From Microbulbifer sp. YPW1 (GTDB lineage: Bacteria; Pseudomonadota; Gammaproteobacteria; Pseudomonadales; Cellvibrionaceae), in the NCBI RefSeq assembly GCF_013367775.1, contig NZ_CP055157.1, positions 3,484,001-3,548,000 of the forward strand: DNA of 64,000 nucleotides, read 5' to 3'. The notes below the pieces were generated by a model. It was not told the origin of the DNA, did not search any database, and saw only the letters and a list, made by a program, of their open reading frames with translations. Made by a program: the position numbers and the translations under genes. Within the stretch, counting starts at the first letter, position 1. Each line of letters opens with the position of its first letter. Positions 37,368 to 45,575 of this stretch are shown here, piece by piece.

Positions 37368-37865
37368 TCAGGGGCTGCTGCTGAAAGTAGCCCCCAGGTC
37401 GGCTGTAAAGAACCCCGCCGCGGTCAGCGCCGTGCGGATCTGGCTTACCGTTGCATTGCTGAGCTGGCGGTAGTCAGGGTAGGGCGTCAGCAGTATCCGA
37501 TTTTCAATATCGATGGCCACGTCCGGCGCGTCGGGCAGAGCCTCGGCGTTTGAGACCTCGAGCCCAAAGCGCAGTAAATTCTCCTTCCCGCCAATCCAGT
37601 GCCACGTGGCCCCGTCTATGAGCCGCGGTGCAAAGCACAGCGCCGTATGCTGAAACAGCGCCTCATCCCGAAAGCCCCTCCAGTCCTCATCGGGGCACGC
37701 GACCTTGGCCAGTAATGTCACGATCTTGCGCCAATGGTTCGAATTGCCATCCATCAACAGGCGGGCATCCGGCGTTCTTACCAGGCGATCGAGACCATTT
37801 GGGCGGTGCGGAAGGTAAAGCACCATGGACGGGGCACTAGTGCCGAGGTAGTCCAGATTGGACAT
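37368..37865 (-). CDS. Hypothetical protein, 165 residues
   Basis: I do not recognise a family. It is soluble, with no signal peptide or membrane segment, and contains several Trp and His residues in the middle (HTALCFAPRLIDG and WHWIGGKENL). The mixed alpha/beta pattern and codon use look like real coding sequence. It is convergent with the GIY-YIG-like gene and 54 bases downstream of another hypothetical gene on the same strand, with which it may form a small operon. Confidence 0.6.
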   Translation of the reverse strand: MSNLDYLGTSAPSMVLYLPHRPNGLDRLVRTPDARLLMDGNSNHWRKIVTLLAKVACPDEDWRGFRDEALFQHTALCFAPRLIDGATWHWIGGKENLLRFGLEVSNAEALPDAPDVAIDIENRILLTPYPDYRQLSNATVSQIRTALTAAGFFTADLGATFSSSP

Positions 37866-37919
37866 CAGTCAGTTCCGGAGGCGGTTTAAGGTTTCAGGAT
37901 TCAAGCGCTGGTTGGTACT

Positions 37920-38351
37920 TTACAGCAACGTGCAATCCGCGCGCGAATCGCGGTGAAATGCGGCAATCAGTGAGTAGTGCAGGAACTGCGTACAGGTGGT
38001 CAGGTAATCCCTGATCCAGAACTGAATATCATCAGGGTTCAGTGCTATATCATTTGCGGCGAAATGACATTGTACAACTTCCCGTGAGTCCCGCTCTTTC
38101 CCATCGTCGGTTACCACGATGGTGAGTGTTGAGGTCTTGGCATTCCACTCAAACAGCAGGTATCTGGAGTCGTCCTGAATATTTTGTTCCAAAAGGTCGC
38201 AGGCCTTGTCAATAGAGGTATTGATCGCCAGTTGTACATCGCGGTCTGACTCGCCTTTGAATTCGCAGAGATGTAAGGCATGCTCAGTGTCTTCACTTGC
38301 CGCAGATTCGGCTGGAGTGCAGTCTTTAATGATGTCCCAATGCAGTTTCAT
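37920..38351 (-). CDS. Hypothetical protein, 143 residues
   Basis: An acidic soluble protein without a signal peptide and with no family I can name. The first third has many acidic residues, and beta strands are likely around LLFEWNAKTSTLTIVV. Two Cys occur near CTQFLHY and CTLL. The ATG is preceded by GGACAT, with GTCC on the opposite strand, a modest ribosome-binding site. It is probably co-transcribed with the 165-residue gene downstream. Confidence 0.58.
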   Translation of the reverse strand: MKLHWDIIKDCTPAESAASEDTEHALHLCEFKGESDRDVQLAINTSIDKACDLLEQNIQDDSRYLLFEWNAKTSTLTIVVTDDGKERDSREVVQCHFAANDIALNPDDIQFWIRDYLTTCTQFLHYSLIAAFHRDSRADCTLL

Positions 38352-38488
38352 TTTATGTCCTGGATAATGGCCTTGGGCGGCCTGGATGAAGCTGGAAGGT
38401 GGTGGATTTTACGCCGAAAAGCCCTACGGGAGCAGGGCTTTCAAATGGAAAGAGTTATCCGGATGACTGTCTGGTAAGTTCGCAGTGC

Positions 38489-40576
38489 TTACTGAGGCAT
38501 TTCAATCACTCTTTTGGTAAGCAGGACGTCATTACGTGATTGATAGTTCCGAGTTTCCGTCAAAAGAAGCGTAAACGATTTGTCTGCATTGTACAGTATT
38601 CCCGCGGTACCGGAGTTCCCCGATATATCCGTCAAGGGCACTTGGGCCTCTATCTCCAGCGCTGCATTAAATTTCATGACAGCAATGTAACCCGAGTAGG
38701 AGGATCGGTACTGTAGCTCGAATAGGCCGTAGAAGTCTCCACTATCCCCAGGTGCAATCGAATCATTCGAGTACCCCTCATATCCGTTTTCACCGGCGTA
38801 ACTTCTTATGAACGAGCCACTACCGGCGATGAGTGAAATCGCGGGCTCATATGCTTCTGGACGCTGTCCTATTACCAGGTAGTTATCGTTTGATAACTGA
38901 ATGACGTCGCCGACGTTTGCCTGAAACTCAATGCCTACATTGTCCCAAACGGCAGTTTGATTGAGCTCTGTGTCCAAAACCTGAAGGAATGCCCCTCCCC
39001 AGAATTGACCTGAGTCATTGTTTTCCGGGTATGCATAGCCGGAAATCATAAGGTTACCGTTACGGTTAGCCGCAAGCTCAGCGACATGATTGATTTTCAG
39101 GCCAGATATGTTTGGTATGGCGGTCGGCTCTGATACGAGTCCACTGACAGAATCTATTGTGTGAAGATAATAATTGATGACTTGAGTACAGCCGGAGCAG
39201 CTTCCATCCCCCCATTCTGCACTCGAAATATAGATTTCGCCATTTGCGATAGCGGTATCCCTGAAGTCATATCTCTGGGTAATGTCCTCAGGGCGATAAA
39301 CTATTTCCCATGCAAGCTCGCCGCTGCTAGTAAGCTTGAGAGCCATAGCTTGTTGGCTCTCCCAATCATTTCCTACCGCAATTATTTCCCCATTGGGCAA
39401 CTCGATAATATCTTGAAGGCGGTCCCTGCCTGGGGCGGCAGATACAAATTGCCAGAGTATGGCACCCTGTTCGTCGACCTTGAATACCCAGTCTTCTCCG
39501 TGGGTATCATTAGTCTGGGATATTTCCGAAGATTTCGTGTTCGCGAGGACAATATAACCACCGTCTTGTGACGGGATCACCTGCTTGGCCACATCATCGC
39601 CGGATCCGCCGTAATACTGCTTGAATACACCTGCGTCGATAGGCGCTCTGGCGGAAGTTTCGGACTCATGCCCGAAAGCGTTGGTTCTCATCAACTGCCA
39701 CTCATACTGGCCTTGGTCTACACCAGAAATGGTCAGCGAAGATTTTTCTGTAGAGTACTCTATCGGAAGTTCACTATTTGGTTCATACAGAAAAATCGTA
39801 TATGTGCTCTCTACATCAATGCTTTCCCACGACAAGAATATATTGTAGGCAGACTCGGACGAGGTGACTTCAGGCTCATTGGTAGCCGGTAGGGCTGGAG
39901 GCAAGATTTCTATCTGGATAGGGTCTGTCAGTGGACCTTTTAGGGGCGTCCCCCCCTGGAGCTCCTTTAGCGCCCTGTACTGCAGGTAGTATTGCCCGAC
40001 TTGCAGACCCTCAATCCTGCCTTCTGAACCATCTAGGGGGATAGTCTCGGAGGTGTCATTAGATGAGTACACCAGCTCGTAACCGGTGGCGTCAGGAAAA
40101 TCTTCGAAATCAACGAGTAACGAGGAAATGTCCTGGAAAATTTGCCCATCCAGTCCGTCTTCAAATTTCAGGCCATTTTTCGCCGCAGTACTGACGGTAA
40201 CCTGAAACTGTTGTTCGTTCCTGATTTCAGTACCGGATTCAGTGGTCCCTTTCAGGAGTAGAGTGTGGGGTGCCCCGTCGGCCCAGTAGTATGCGGGCCA
40301 TTCAATTTCCCATGGCGCTCCATCGCGGTCTTCCACGATTTCGATACCGTCGATAATCAGTTTTACGTTCTGTACTCCCGCAGAAACCGGGATATCAGCC
40401 CGCACGGTAACGACGGACTCTGCTACGACAGAATTATTTGCTGGGTAGGTGATTATTATTTGAGCGGCAGGTTGGTCAGTATCGGGCTTGTCGTTGTCTT
40501 TATCGCCTGAACTACACCCGGAAATGACCAGAAAGAGAGCGGTGATTACGGATATCCGTATGGCGGTAATGATCAT
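38489..40576 (-). CDS. Large lipoprotein with Ig-like, fibronectin-like and propeller-like repeats
   Basis: A 695-residue protein. The signal peptide ends in the lipobox VISGC (Cys21) followed by an acidic linker. Residues about 38-130 look like an Ig-like domain (YPANNSVVAESVVTVRAD), 145-230 and 235-320 like fibronectin type III repeats, and 320-690 hold recurring blocks such as GGYIVLANT, NGEIIAVG and GNLMISGYA, the pattern of a beta-propeller. Base composition is visibly lower in GC than its neighbours. A surface-exposed adhesin or sensor is plausible. It stands alone on this strand. Confidence 0.72.
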   Translation of the reverse strand: MIITAIRISVITALFLVISGCSSGDKDNDKPDTDQPAAQIIITYPANNSVVAESVVTVRADIPVSAGVQNVKLIIDGIEIVEDRDGAPWEIEWPAYYWADGAPHTLLLKGTTESGTEIRNEQQFQVTVSTAAKNGLKFEDGLDGQIFQDISSLLVDFEDFPDATGYELVYSSNDTSETIPLDGSEGRIEGLQVGQYYLQYRALKELQGGTPLKGPLTDPIQIEILPPALPATNEPEVTSSESAYNIFLSWESIDVESTYTIFLYEPNSELPIEYSTEKSSLTISGVDQGQYEWQLMRTNAFGHESETSARAPIDAGVFKQYYGGSGDDVAKQVIPSQDGGYIVLANTKSSEISQTNDTHGEDWVFKVDEQGAILWQFVSAAPGRDRLQDIIELPNGEIIAVGNDWESQQAMALKLTSSGELAWEIVYRPEDITQRYDFRDTAIANGEIYISSAEWGDGSCSGCTQVINYYLHTIDSVSGLVSEPTAIPNISGLKINHVAELAANRNGNLMISGYAYPENNDSGQFWGGAFLQVLDTELNQTAVWDNVGIEFQANVGDVIQLSNDNYLVIGQRPEAYEPAISLIAGSGSFIRSYAGENGYEGYSNDSIAPGDSGDFYGLFELQYRSSYSGYIAVMKFNAALEIEAQVPLTDISGNSGTAGILYNADKSFTLLLTETRNYQSRNDVLLTKRVIEMPQ

Positions 40577-40702
40577 ATAGCGTCCTGCCGATCTGTTGGA
40601 ATTTACTTATTATCTGATTTGCTACCCCGGATTTTTTCACCTTATTGCTGTTATTGCCAGTACGGTATCTCCTGTCCTGAATGCAATGCATCGACCGCGT
40701 AT

Positions 40703-43024
40703 TTACCCTGATTCAGTTGACAATTTTTCGGACTCGCTCTTGAGTGCCTGCAAAATATGCTCTGCGCGCATCGGCAGTGTACGCATGCGCACACCAACCG
40801 CGGCAAAGATCGCATTGGCAATAGCCGGGCCGACCACTGTGGTTGCCGGCTCGCCGAGACCGACCGGGTTTTCGGTACTATCGACAAACTCCATTTCGAT
40901 TTCGGGCACGTCGCGAATGCGCAAAGGTGTGTAGCTGTTGAGATTGGTGTCGATCACCTGGCCTTTCTCAAACCGGGTGCCTTCGTGCAGGGCGAGGCTG
41001 ACGCCCCACAGCGCCGCGCCTTCCACCTGCGCGCGGGCGCCATCCGGGTGTACTACCGTTCCGGCATCGGTCACCAGGGTGAGTTTTTCCACCGTGGGAC
41101 GTCCCGTGCTGCGGTCCACGCGCACGCGGGCTACACAGGCAGTCCAGGTGGGCATATTGCGCTCCTGGCCATAGGTCGTCGCCACGCCGAGCCCGGTGTC
41201 TGCAGGCATGTCGGTTCCCCAGTCTGAAATTTCCCGCACGCGACGCAGTACATTCGCCTGCCGACTGGCCCCGCCCACAGCGTTGGGCGCAGACCCGGCG
41301 TTTTTGCCTTCGGCCTTGAGTTTTTCCAGTCGGAAGTCGATAGGGTCCTGTCCTGCTTTGTGGGCGCCTTCATCCATAAAGCTTTCCAGTGCCCAGTTAA
41401 CCCAGCCAGAGCCCACCGAGCGCAGCCATCCCGGGCGGAAGGTGGCGTTGGCGAGGTCGTTGGAAATGGCCCGCAGTCGATGGCCTCCCATGGAATACCA
41501 GTGCAGCGCACCCTGAATCGCGAAGGGATCGTACTTGCCGCCGGAGACACCATCGGCGAGAAACGAGGGTGCCATAACCTCCGTAGGCCAACCGGCGGTG
41601 GCGTGGTGCTCCATGCCGATGACCTTGCCATCGCCATCAAATGCCATTCGTATCCGCTGTACCGAGGGCGAACGCAAGGAGTCGAAGCGGACGTCGCCCT
41701 CACGGGTCAGCACCATTTTGACCGGCTTACCCAGCGCCTTGGCGGTGAGTGCTGCGGGCACCGCATAGTCGCCATTGAGCCGGCGACCAAAGCCGCCACC
41801 CAGCATGTAGGTTTTCATCACCACCTGGCTTTCTTTCACGCCCAGTGCTTTCGCCAGCGTGGGCAGGATCAGCGATTGCCACTGGTTGCCGGTATGTATT
41901 TCCCAGATACCGTCTTTTTCCAGGGCCAGCGCGTTGACTGGCTCCATCTGGAAGTGCAGGACACTGTGGGTGATGTATTCCGCTTCGATGGTTTGCTCGG
42001 CCTGCGCAAACGCATTTTCAACGTTGCCGTCGTCCACCACCACGACACCGGCGTCGCCATTCTCAATTAGTGCGCGCCCACGATCTAAAATGGCCTGCTC
42101 ATCCACATCCGCGGTTTTGCCCAGCGCCCAGTCCACGGTGATTTTTTGCGCTGCCCGATTCGCCGCATGAAAGCTGTCGGCGATCACCATCGCCCAGCCG
42201 GGGACCGTGTCGGAAGGATCTTCGAGCACGATGGTTTGCTGATAGCCGGGAATATTGCGCGCCGCACTGTCGTCGAGACTTTTGACGCTGGTGCCGTAGC
42301 GGGTTGGCGGGATGATCGGGCGGGCATACACCATGCCATCAACGCGGGCATCGAGACCGTAAATTGCCTTGCCGTCGGACTTGTCCGGAATATCCAGTGC
42401 CTTTGTGGGGCCGCCGATCAATCGACGTTCGGCAGGGGCTTTTACCGGCATTTTCTTCAGCTCATCCTCGCTGAAGCTGCGGCTGAGCTTGCCGCTCTGT
42501 ACCAGCTCGGCGTAACTGATCGAGCGATTGCCGGCGGTTATCTGCCCGTTGCGCGCGCGGCACTGATCCGTGGGCACACCGAGTTGGCGCGCGCCTTCCT
42601 CGATCAATGCGGTGCGGCCGGCCGCGCCGGCCTGGCTCAACGGCATATAACTCTGCCACACCGACCAGCTGCCGCCCGTGACCATGTATCCCCACTTGGG
42701 GTCGCTGTCCACGTAGTTGAGTGAGACCTGCGCCCAATCGGCTTCCAGTTCATCGGCGACAATGCGGGCGAGGGCGGTGCCGATGTGCTGACCCATTTCG
42801 GCTTTGGCGATATTTACCACAATATGGCCGTCCTTCTGAATCTGGAACCACACCGTGGGCTCATAAGCGCCTTGTACAATGGCGCTCGTGGGATCCGCGA
42901 GGCTAAGTGGAGAGCGTGCGAAGGCAAACGTCAGTCCGGCGCCCGCCATACCGATAATAAAACCGCGTCGCCCCAGATCGGGCGCGCCCTCTTCCTTAGC
43001 GTCGCGTTGTAGAAACTTAAGCAT
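40703..43024 (-). CDS. Molybdopterin-binding large subunit of a xanthine-dehydrogenase-family enzyme (IorB-like)
   Basis: A 773-residue molybdenum hydroxylase subunit. A Tat signal (RRGFIIGMAGAG) exports the folded protein. Molybdopterin motifs include GGGFGRRL and the catalytic-Glu region VGLGEPATT. It resembles isoquinoline 1-oxidoreductase beta subunits and the related aldehyde and nicotinate dehydrogenases. The start ATG at 43024 overlaps the end of the 2Fe-2S gene by eight bases; the open frame extends further but this start precedes the Tat signal cleanly. With the 2Fe-2S and cytochrome subunits it forms a periplasmic oxidoreductase. Substrate unknown. Confidence 0.9.
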   Translation of the reverse strand: MLKFLQRDAKEEGAPDLGRRGFIIGMAGAGLTFAFARSPLSLADPTSAIVQGAYEPTVWFQIQKDGHIVVNIAKAEMGQHIGTALARIVADELEADWAQVSLNYVDSDPKWGYMVTGGSWSVWQSYMPLSQAGAAGRTALIEEGARQLGVPTDQCRARNGQITAGNRSISYAELVQSGKLSRSFSEDELKKMPVKAPAERRLIGGPTKALDIPDKSDGKAIYGLDARVDGMVYARPIIPPTRYGTSVKSLDDSAARNIPGYQQTIVLEDPSDTVPGWAMVIADSFHAANRAAQKITVDWALGKTADVDEQAILDRGRALIENGDAGVVVVDDGNVENAFAQAEQTIEAEYITHSVLHFQMEPVNALALEKDGIWEIHTGNQWQSLILPTLAKALGVKESQVVMKTYMLGGGFGRRLNGDYAVPAALTAKALGKPVKMVLTREGDVRFDSLRSPSVQRIRMAFDGDGKVIGMEHHATAGWPTEVMAPSFLADGVSGGKYDPFAIQGALHWYSMGGHRLRAISNDLANATFRPGWLRSVGSGWVNWALESFMDEGAHKAGQDPIDFRLEKLKAEGKNAGSAPNAVGGASRQANVLRRVREISDWGTDMPADTGLGVATTYGQERNMPTWTACVARVRVDRSTGRPTVEKLTLVTDAGTVVHPDGARAQVEGAALWGVSLALHEGTRFEKGQVIDTNLNSYTPLRIRDVPEIEMEFVDSTENPVGLGEPATTVVGPAIANAIFAAVGVRMRTLPMRAEHILQALKSESEKLSTESG

Positions 43025-43514
43025 GATCCGCCCCCGGCATATTTTCAGTGGCATCGGCACGCATGCGACTGGCGGCCAGTTTGATGGCCTTGCGAATACG
43101 CACATAGGCCATACAGCGGCACAGGTTGCCACTCATCACCTGGTCGATTTGCTCATCCGTGGGGTCGGGGAAGTCTTTCAGCATGGCCGCTGCCTGCATA
43201 ATCTGGCCGGGCTGGCAGTAACCGCACTGGGGCGTCTGCGCCTCTACCCAGGCCTGGACCAGCGGGTGCTCGCCGCCCTGTGATAGGCCCTCGATCGTGG
43301 TGACCTTGGTCCCTGCAACGCTGCTTACCGGTGTAATACACGAGCGCACCGCGCGGCCGTTAACGTGCACGGTGCAGGCACCACACAAGCCGATGCCGCA
43401 GCCAAACTTGGTTCCGGTATGGCCGATATCGTCGCGGATGACCCACAGTAGCGGTGTATCCTCCGGGGCATCCACGGCCACCGCCTCGCCATTTACCTGG
43501 AACTTGATGCTCAT
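43017..43514 (-). CDS. 2Fe-2S small subunit of the molybdenum hydroxylase (IorA-like)
   Basis: A 165-residue ferredoxin-like protein with the plant-type cluster motif GCGIGLCGACTVHV and the second cluster motif CGYCQPGQ followed by CRCM. Both clusters are complete. It overlaps the cytochrome gene by four bases (ATGA) and the large-subunit gene by eight, so all three are translationally coupled. It carries electrons from the molybdenum centre to the cytochrome. It has no signal of its own and would be exported with the large subunit through Tat. Confidence 0.92.
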   Translation of the reverse strand: MSIKFQVNGEAVAVDAPEDTPLLWVIRDDIGHTGTKFGCGIGLCGACTVHVNGRAVRSCITPVSSVAGTKVTTIEGLSQGGEHPLVQAWVEAQTPQCGYCQPGQIMQAAAMLKDFPDPTDEQIDQVMSGNLCRCMAYVRIRKAIKLAASRMRADATENMPGADHA

Positions 43515-44824
43515 TGGTTCCCTCCCTGCCGTGACTTGTTGTTATCTCCCAATTGCTGGCGAAGCGCTTTCAGGCGTTTCTCCACTCCTTGCCACGGCGG
43601 CAAATCCGCGCGCTGGCGCAGGAAATCCACAAGGCTCGCAATATCTTCATCCTTCAGCACCGCAAAATCTGGCATAACGATGCCGGGCGTGCCCTCATTG
43701 GCCGGTACACCCTGCAACAGCACACGCAACAGGTTGGTGGGGTCGCTGGCAGTGACGGCACTGTTCAGGCTCAGTTCTGCACGCAGCGCAAGGGGCGCGC
43801 CCGCAGCATTGAAGTGACAGCCGGCGCACGCGGTGATGTAGAGATGCTCCCCATGGCTGCGCGCACTGTTACTACGCTGCTGCGCGGCATCCATTATTTG
43901 GCGCGCTTGCTCGCTGGCCGCATTGGTGTCTTGCGGCCCGCCGAGTGAAACCAGATAGATAGCGAGCGCACGGATATCTTCGTCCGGCGCCTGTCGCAAT
44001 CCCTTGTGAACCACCTCGCCCATCGATCCCACCGCGACGCCCTGGTAGTCTGCCTGCCCATCGCGCAGATAGCTGTAGAGTGACTCGGTGTCCCAGTGTA
44101 TCGGCACCGGCTGTTGGGCATTCAGTGCTGGCGCATACCAGTTGTCGATCAACGCGCCGGCGTAGGCTCTGCCTTTTTGTTCCGCGCCGAAGGCATTGCG
44201 CGGCGAGTGACAGGCAGTGCAGTGGCCGGCGCCTTCTGCGAGATAGGCCCCGCGGTTCCACGTATCACTCTGCTGCGGATTGGGCTGCAACGGCTCCTCA
44301 TCGAAAAACAGCAGTTGCCATCCCCATTGCAAAAATCGCAGATTGAATGGAAAGCGCATCGCGTTTTCAGGTGGGGTATAGGCAGCAGGCTCGCGGGACA
44401 TCAGGTATGCGTATAGCGCATCCAGATCTTCATCCGACAGGTTTTTGTAATGTGTATAGGGAAACGCGGGATACAGATAGTTGCCATTACGCGCAACACC
44501 CTTGCGCATTGCCCGCACAAACGCATCCCGTGACCAGCGCCCAATGCCGTGCCGGGGATGTGGCGTGATATTGGTGGAATAGAGCGTGCCGAACCCGGTA
44601 GAGAAGTCCCGGCCACCGGCGTAAGGCTTGTCTTCGTCCGTGGTATGACAGGTGGCGCAGTTGCCAATACCGGCCACTATTTCACCGCGCACTATTTGTT
44701 CCGCATTGAACGAGGAGGGCGGCACGGGGTCCACTTCTGCGATCGAAGGCTTGCGTATCAGGAAGAACAGTGCGGCGAGGATGATCGCTACCACAACAAG
44801 CGCAGTAGTCAGGGATTTTCCCAT
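43511..44824 (-). CDS. Membrane-anchored triheme cytochrome c
   Basis: A 437-residue cytochrome c. An N-terminal hydrophobic anchor (about residues 5-24) precedes three heme sites: CATCH, CTACH and CAGCH. Met axial ligands are likely in the regions after each. This matches the cytochrome subunit that serves aldehyde, alcohol or isoquinoline-type dehydrogenases and passes electrons to the respiratory chain. It is first in the operon and is translationally coupled to the 2Fe-2S gene. The heme electron path suggests a membrane-bound periplasmic enzyme. Confidence 0.92.
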   Translation of the reverse strand: MGKSLTTALVVVAIILAALFFLIRKPSIAEVDPVPPSSFNAEQIVRGEIVAGIGNCATCHTTDEDKPYAGGRDFSTGFGTLYSTNITPHPRHGIGRWSRDAFVRAMRKGVARNGNYLYPAFPYTHYKNLSDEDLDALYAYLMSREPAAYTPPENAMRFPFNLRFLQWGWQLLFFDEEPLQPNPQQSDTWNRGAYLAEGAGHCTACHSPRNAFGAEQKGRAYAGALIDNWYAPALNAQQPVPIHWDTESLYSYLRDGQADYQGVAVGSMGEVVHKGLRQAPDEDIRALAIYLVSLGGPQDTNAASEQARQIMDAAQQRSNSARSHGEHLYITACAGCHFNAAGAPLALRAELSLNSAVTASDPTNLLRVLLQGVPANEGTPGIVMPDFAVLKDEDIASLVDFLRQRADLPPWQGVEKRLKALRQQLGDNNKSRQGGNQ

Positions 44825-45070
44825 TTCGAAGCCTCTGGCAGTAATTGGTTACTGCACCGCGGTTATTCTTGGAGTGGTAGCGCTGGCACAGTTCGGGCGG
44901 AATTCAGAAAATCAGTCACTGTATAGCAGCTTGCCAGACGGGATTCGTAATTATCGATCAATAAAACCATCGTTGGCGGCAGCATCGTCACTTGTAAGGT
45001 GATTTGATAGAACGGTGCGCCGCTGGCGCAACTTGCCCGCCTTTGCACTTATTTGATTGTAAGATGGCTG

Positions 45071-45361
45071 CTACTTCTTGAATTTTGACGCTGCATCACT
45101 GAAGGCATGCTTCAGCGAGTCCCAGGCGGAATCCATGCCTTCTTTGATTGAGTCCCAGGCGTCTTCACTGGCGTCTTCTATTTCCGCTAGCTTGGCTTTT
45201 CCCTCATCAATCTTGCTGTCCAGCTTTTCAATTTCTTTGTTCAGTTCCCGTTTTCTGTCGGCACTTTCTTCCGAGGCTTTGGCCTTAAGCTTGTCTAGCT
45301 CCGCCTTCCATTGATCCAGCTGAGCCTCTTTTTTCTGCTTATACAGTTCCTTGTCGTTCAT
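45071..45361 (-). CDS. Small coiled-coil stress-type protein (sll1863-like)
   Basis: A 96-residue charged helical protein: heptad-like Lys/Glu/Ala repeats (residues 5-55) followed by two Trp-containing amphipathic segments (EDAWDSIKEGMDSAWDSLK). This resembles the sll1863-type stress response proteins. The start ATG at 45361 follows AAGGAAAAGG; two upstream Met codons lack a ribosome-binding site. It has no signal peptide. It is isolated by 246 and 214 bases from its neighbours. Confidence 0.7.
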   Translation of the reverse strand: MNDKELYKQKKEAQLDQWKAELDKLKAKASEESADRKRELNKEIEKLDSKIDEGKAKLAEIEDASEDAWDSIKEGMDSAWDSLKHAFSDAASKFKK

Positions 45362-45527
45362 TGCCTTTTCCTTATTCAGAGTGTTCGCCATGCCGGAAAA
45401 CAGTGTAGCAATGATTCGCACCACGCCATCGCAAGGTCGGCATAACATCTCAGGATCTGCGTACCCTGAAATACCACAGGTTTGGTTCTTACAGATTTTC
45501 AGGGTGATTTTTCGGCTGGCATAAAAA

Positions 45528-45552
45528 AGCCCCGCCGGGAAGGGCGGGGCTT
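45528..45552 (-). terminator. Intrinsic terminator of acnB (bidirectional form)
   Basis: AAGCCCCGCC / GGCGGGGCTT with a five-base loop, 24 bases after the acnB stop. T runs flank both sides (TTTTTT on the minus strand, TTTTTG on the plus), so it works in both directions. Confidence 0.88.
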
Positions 45553-45575
45553 TTTGTCGAGCTTCAGTCCGTTAC

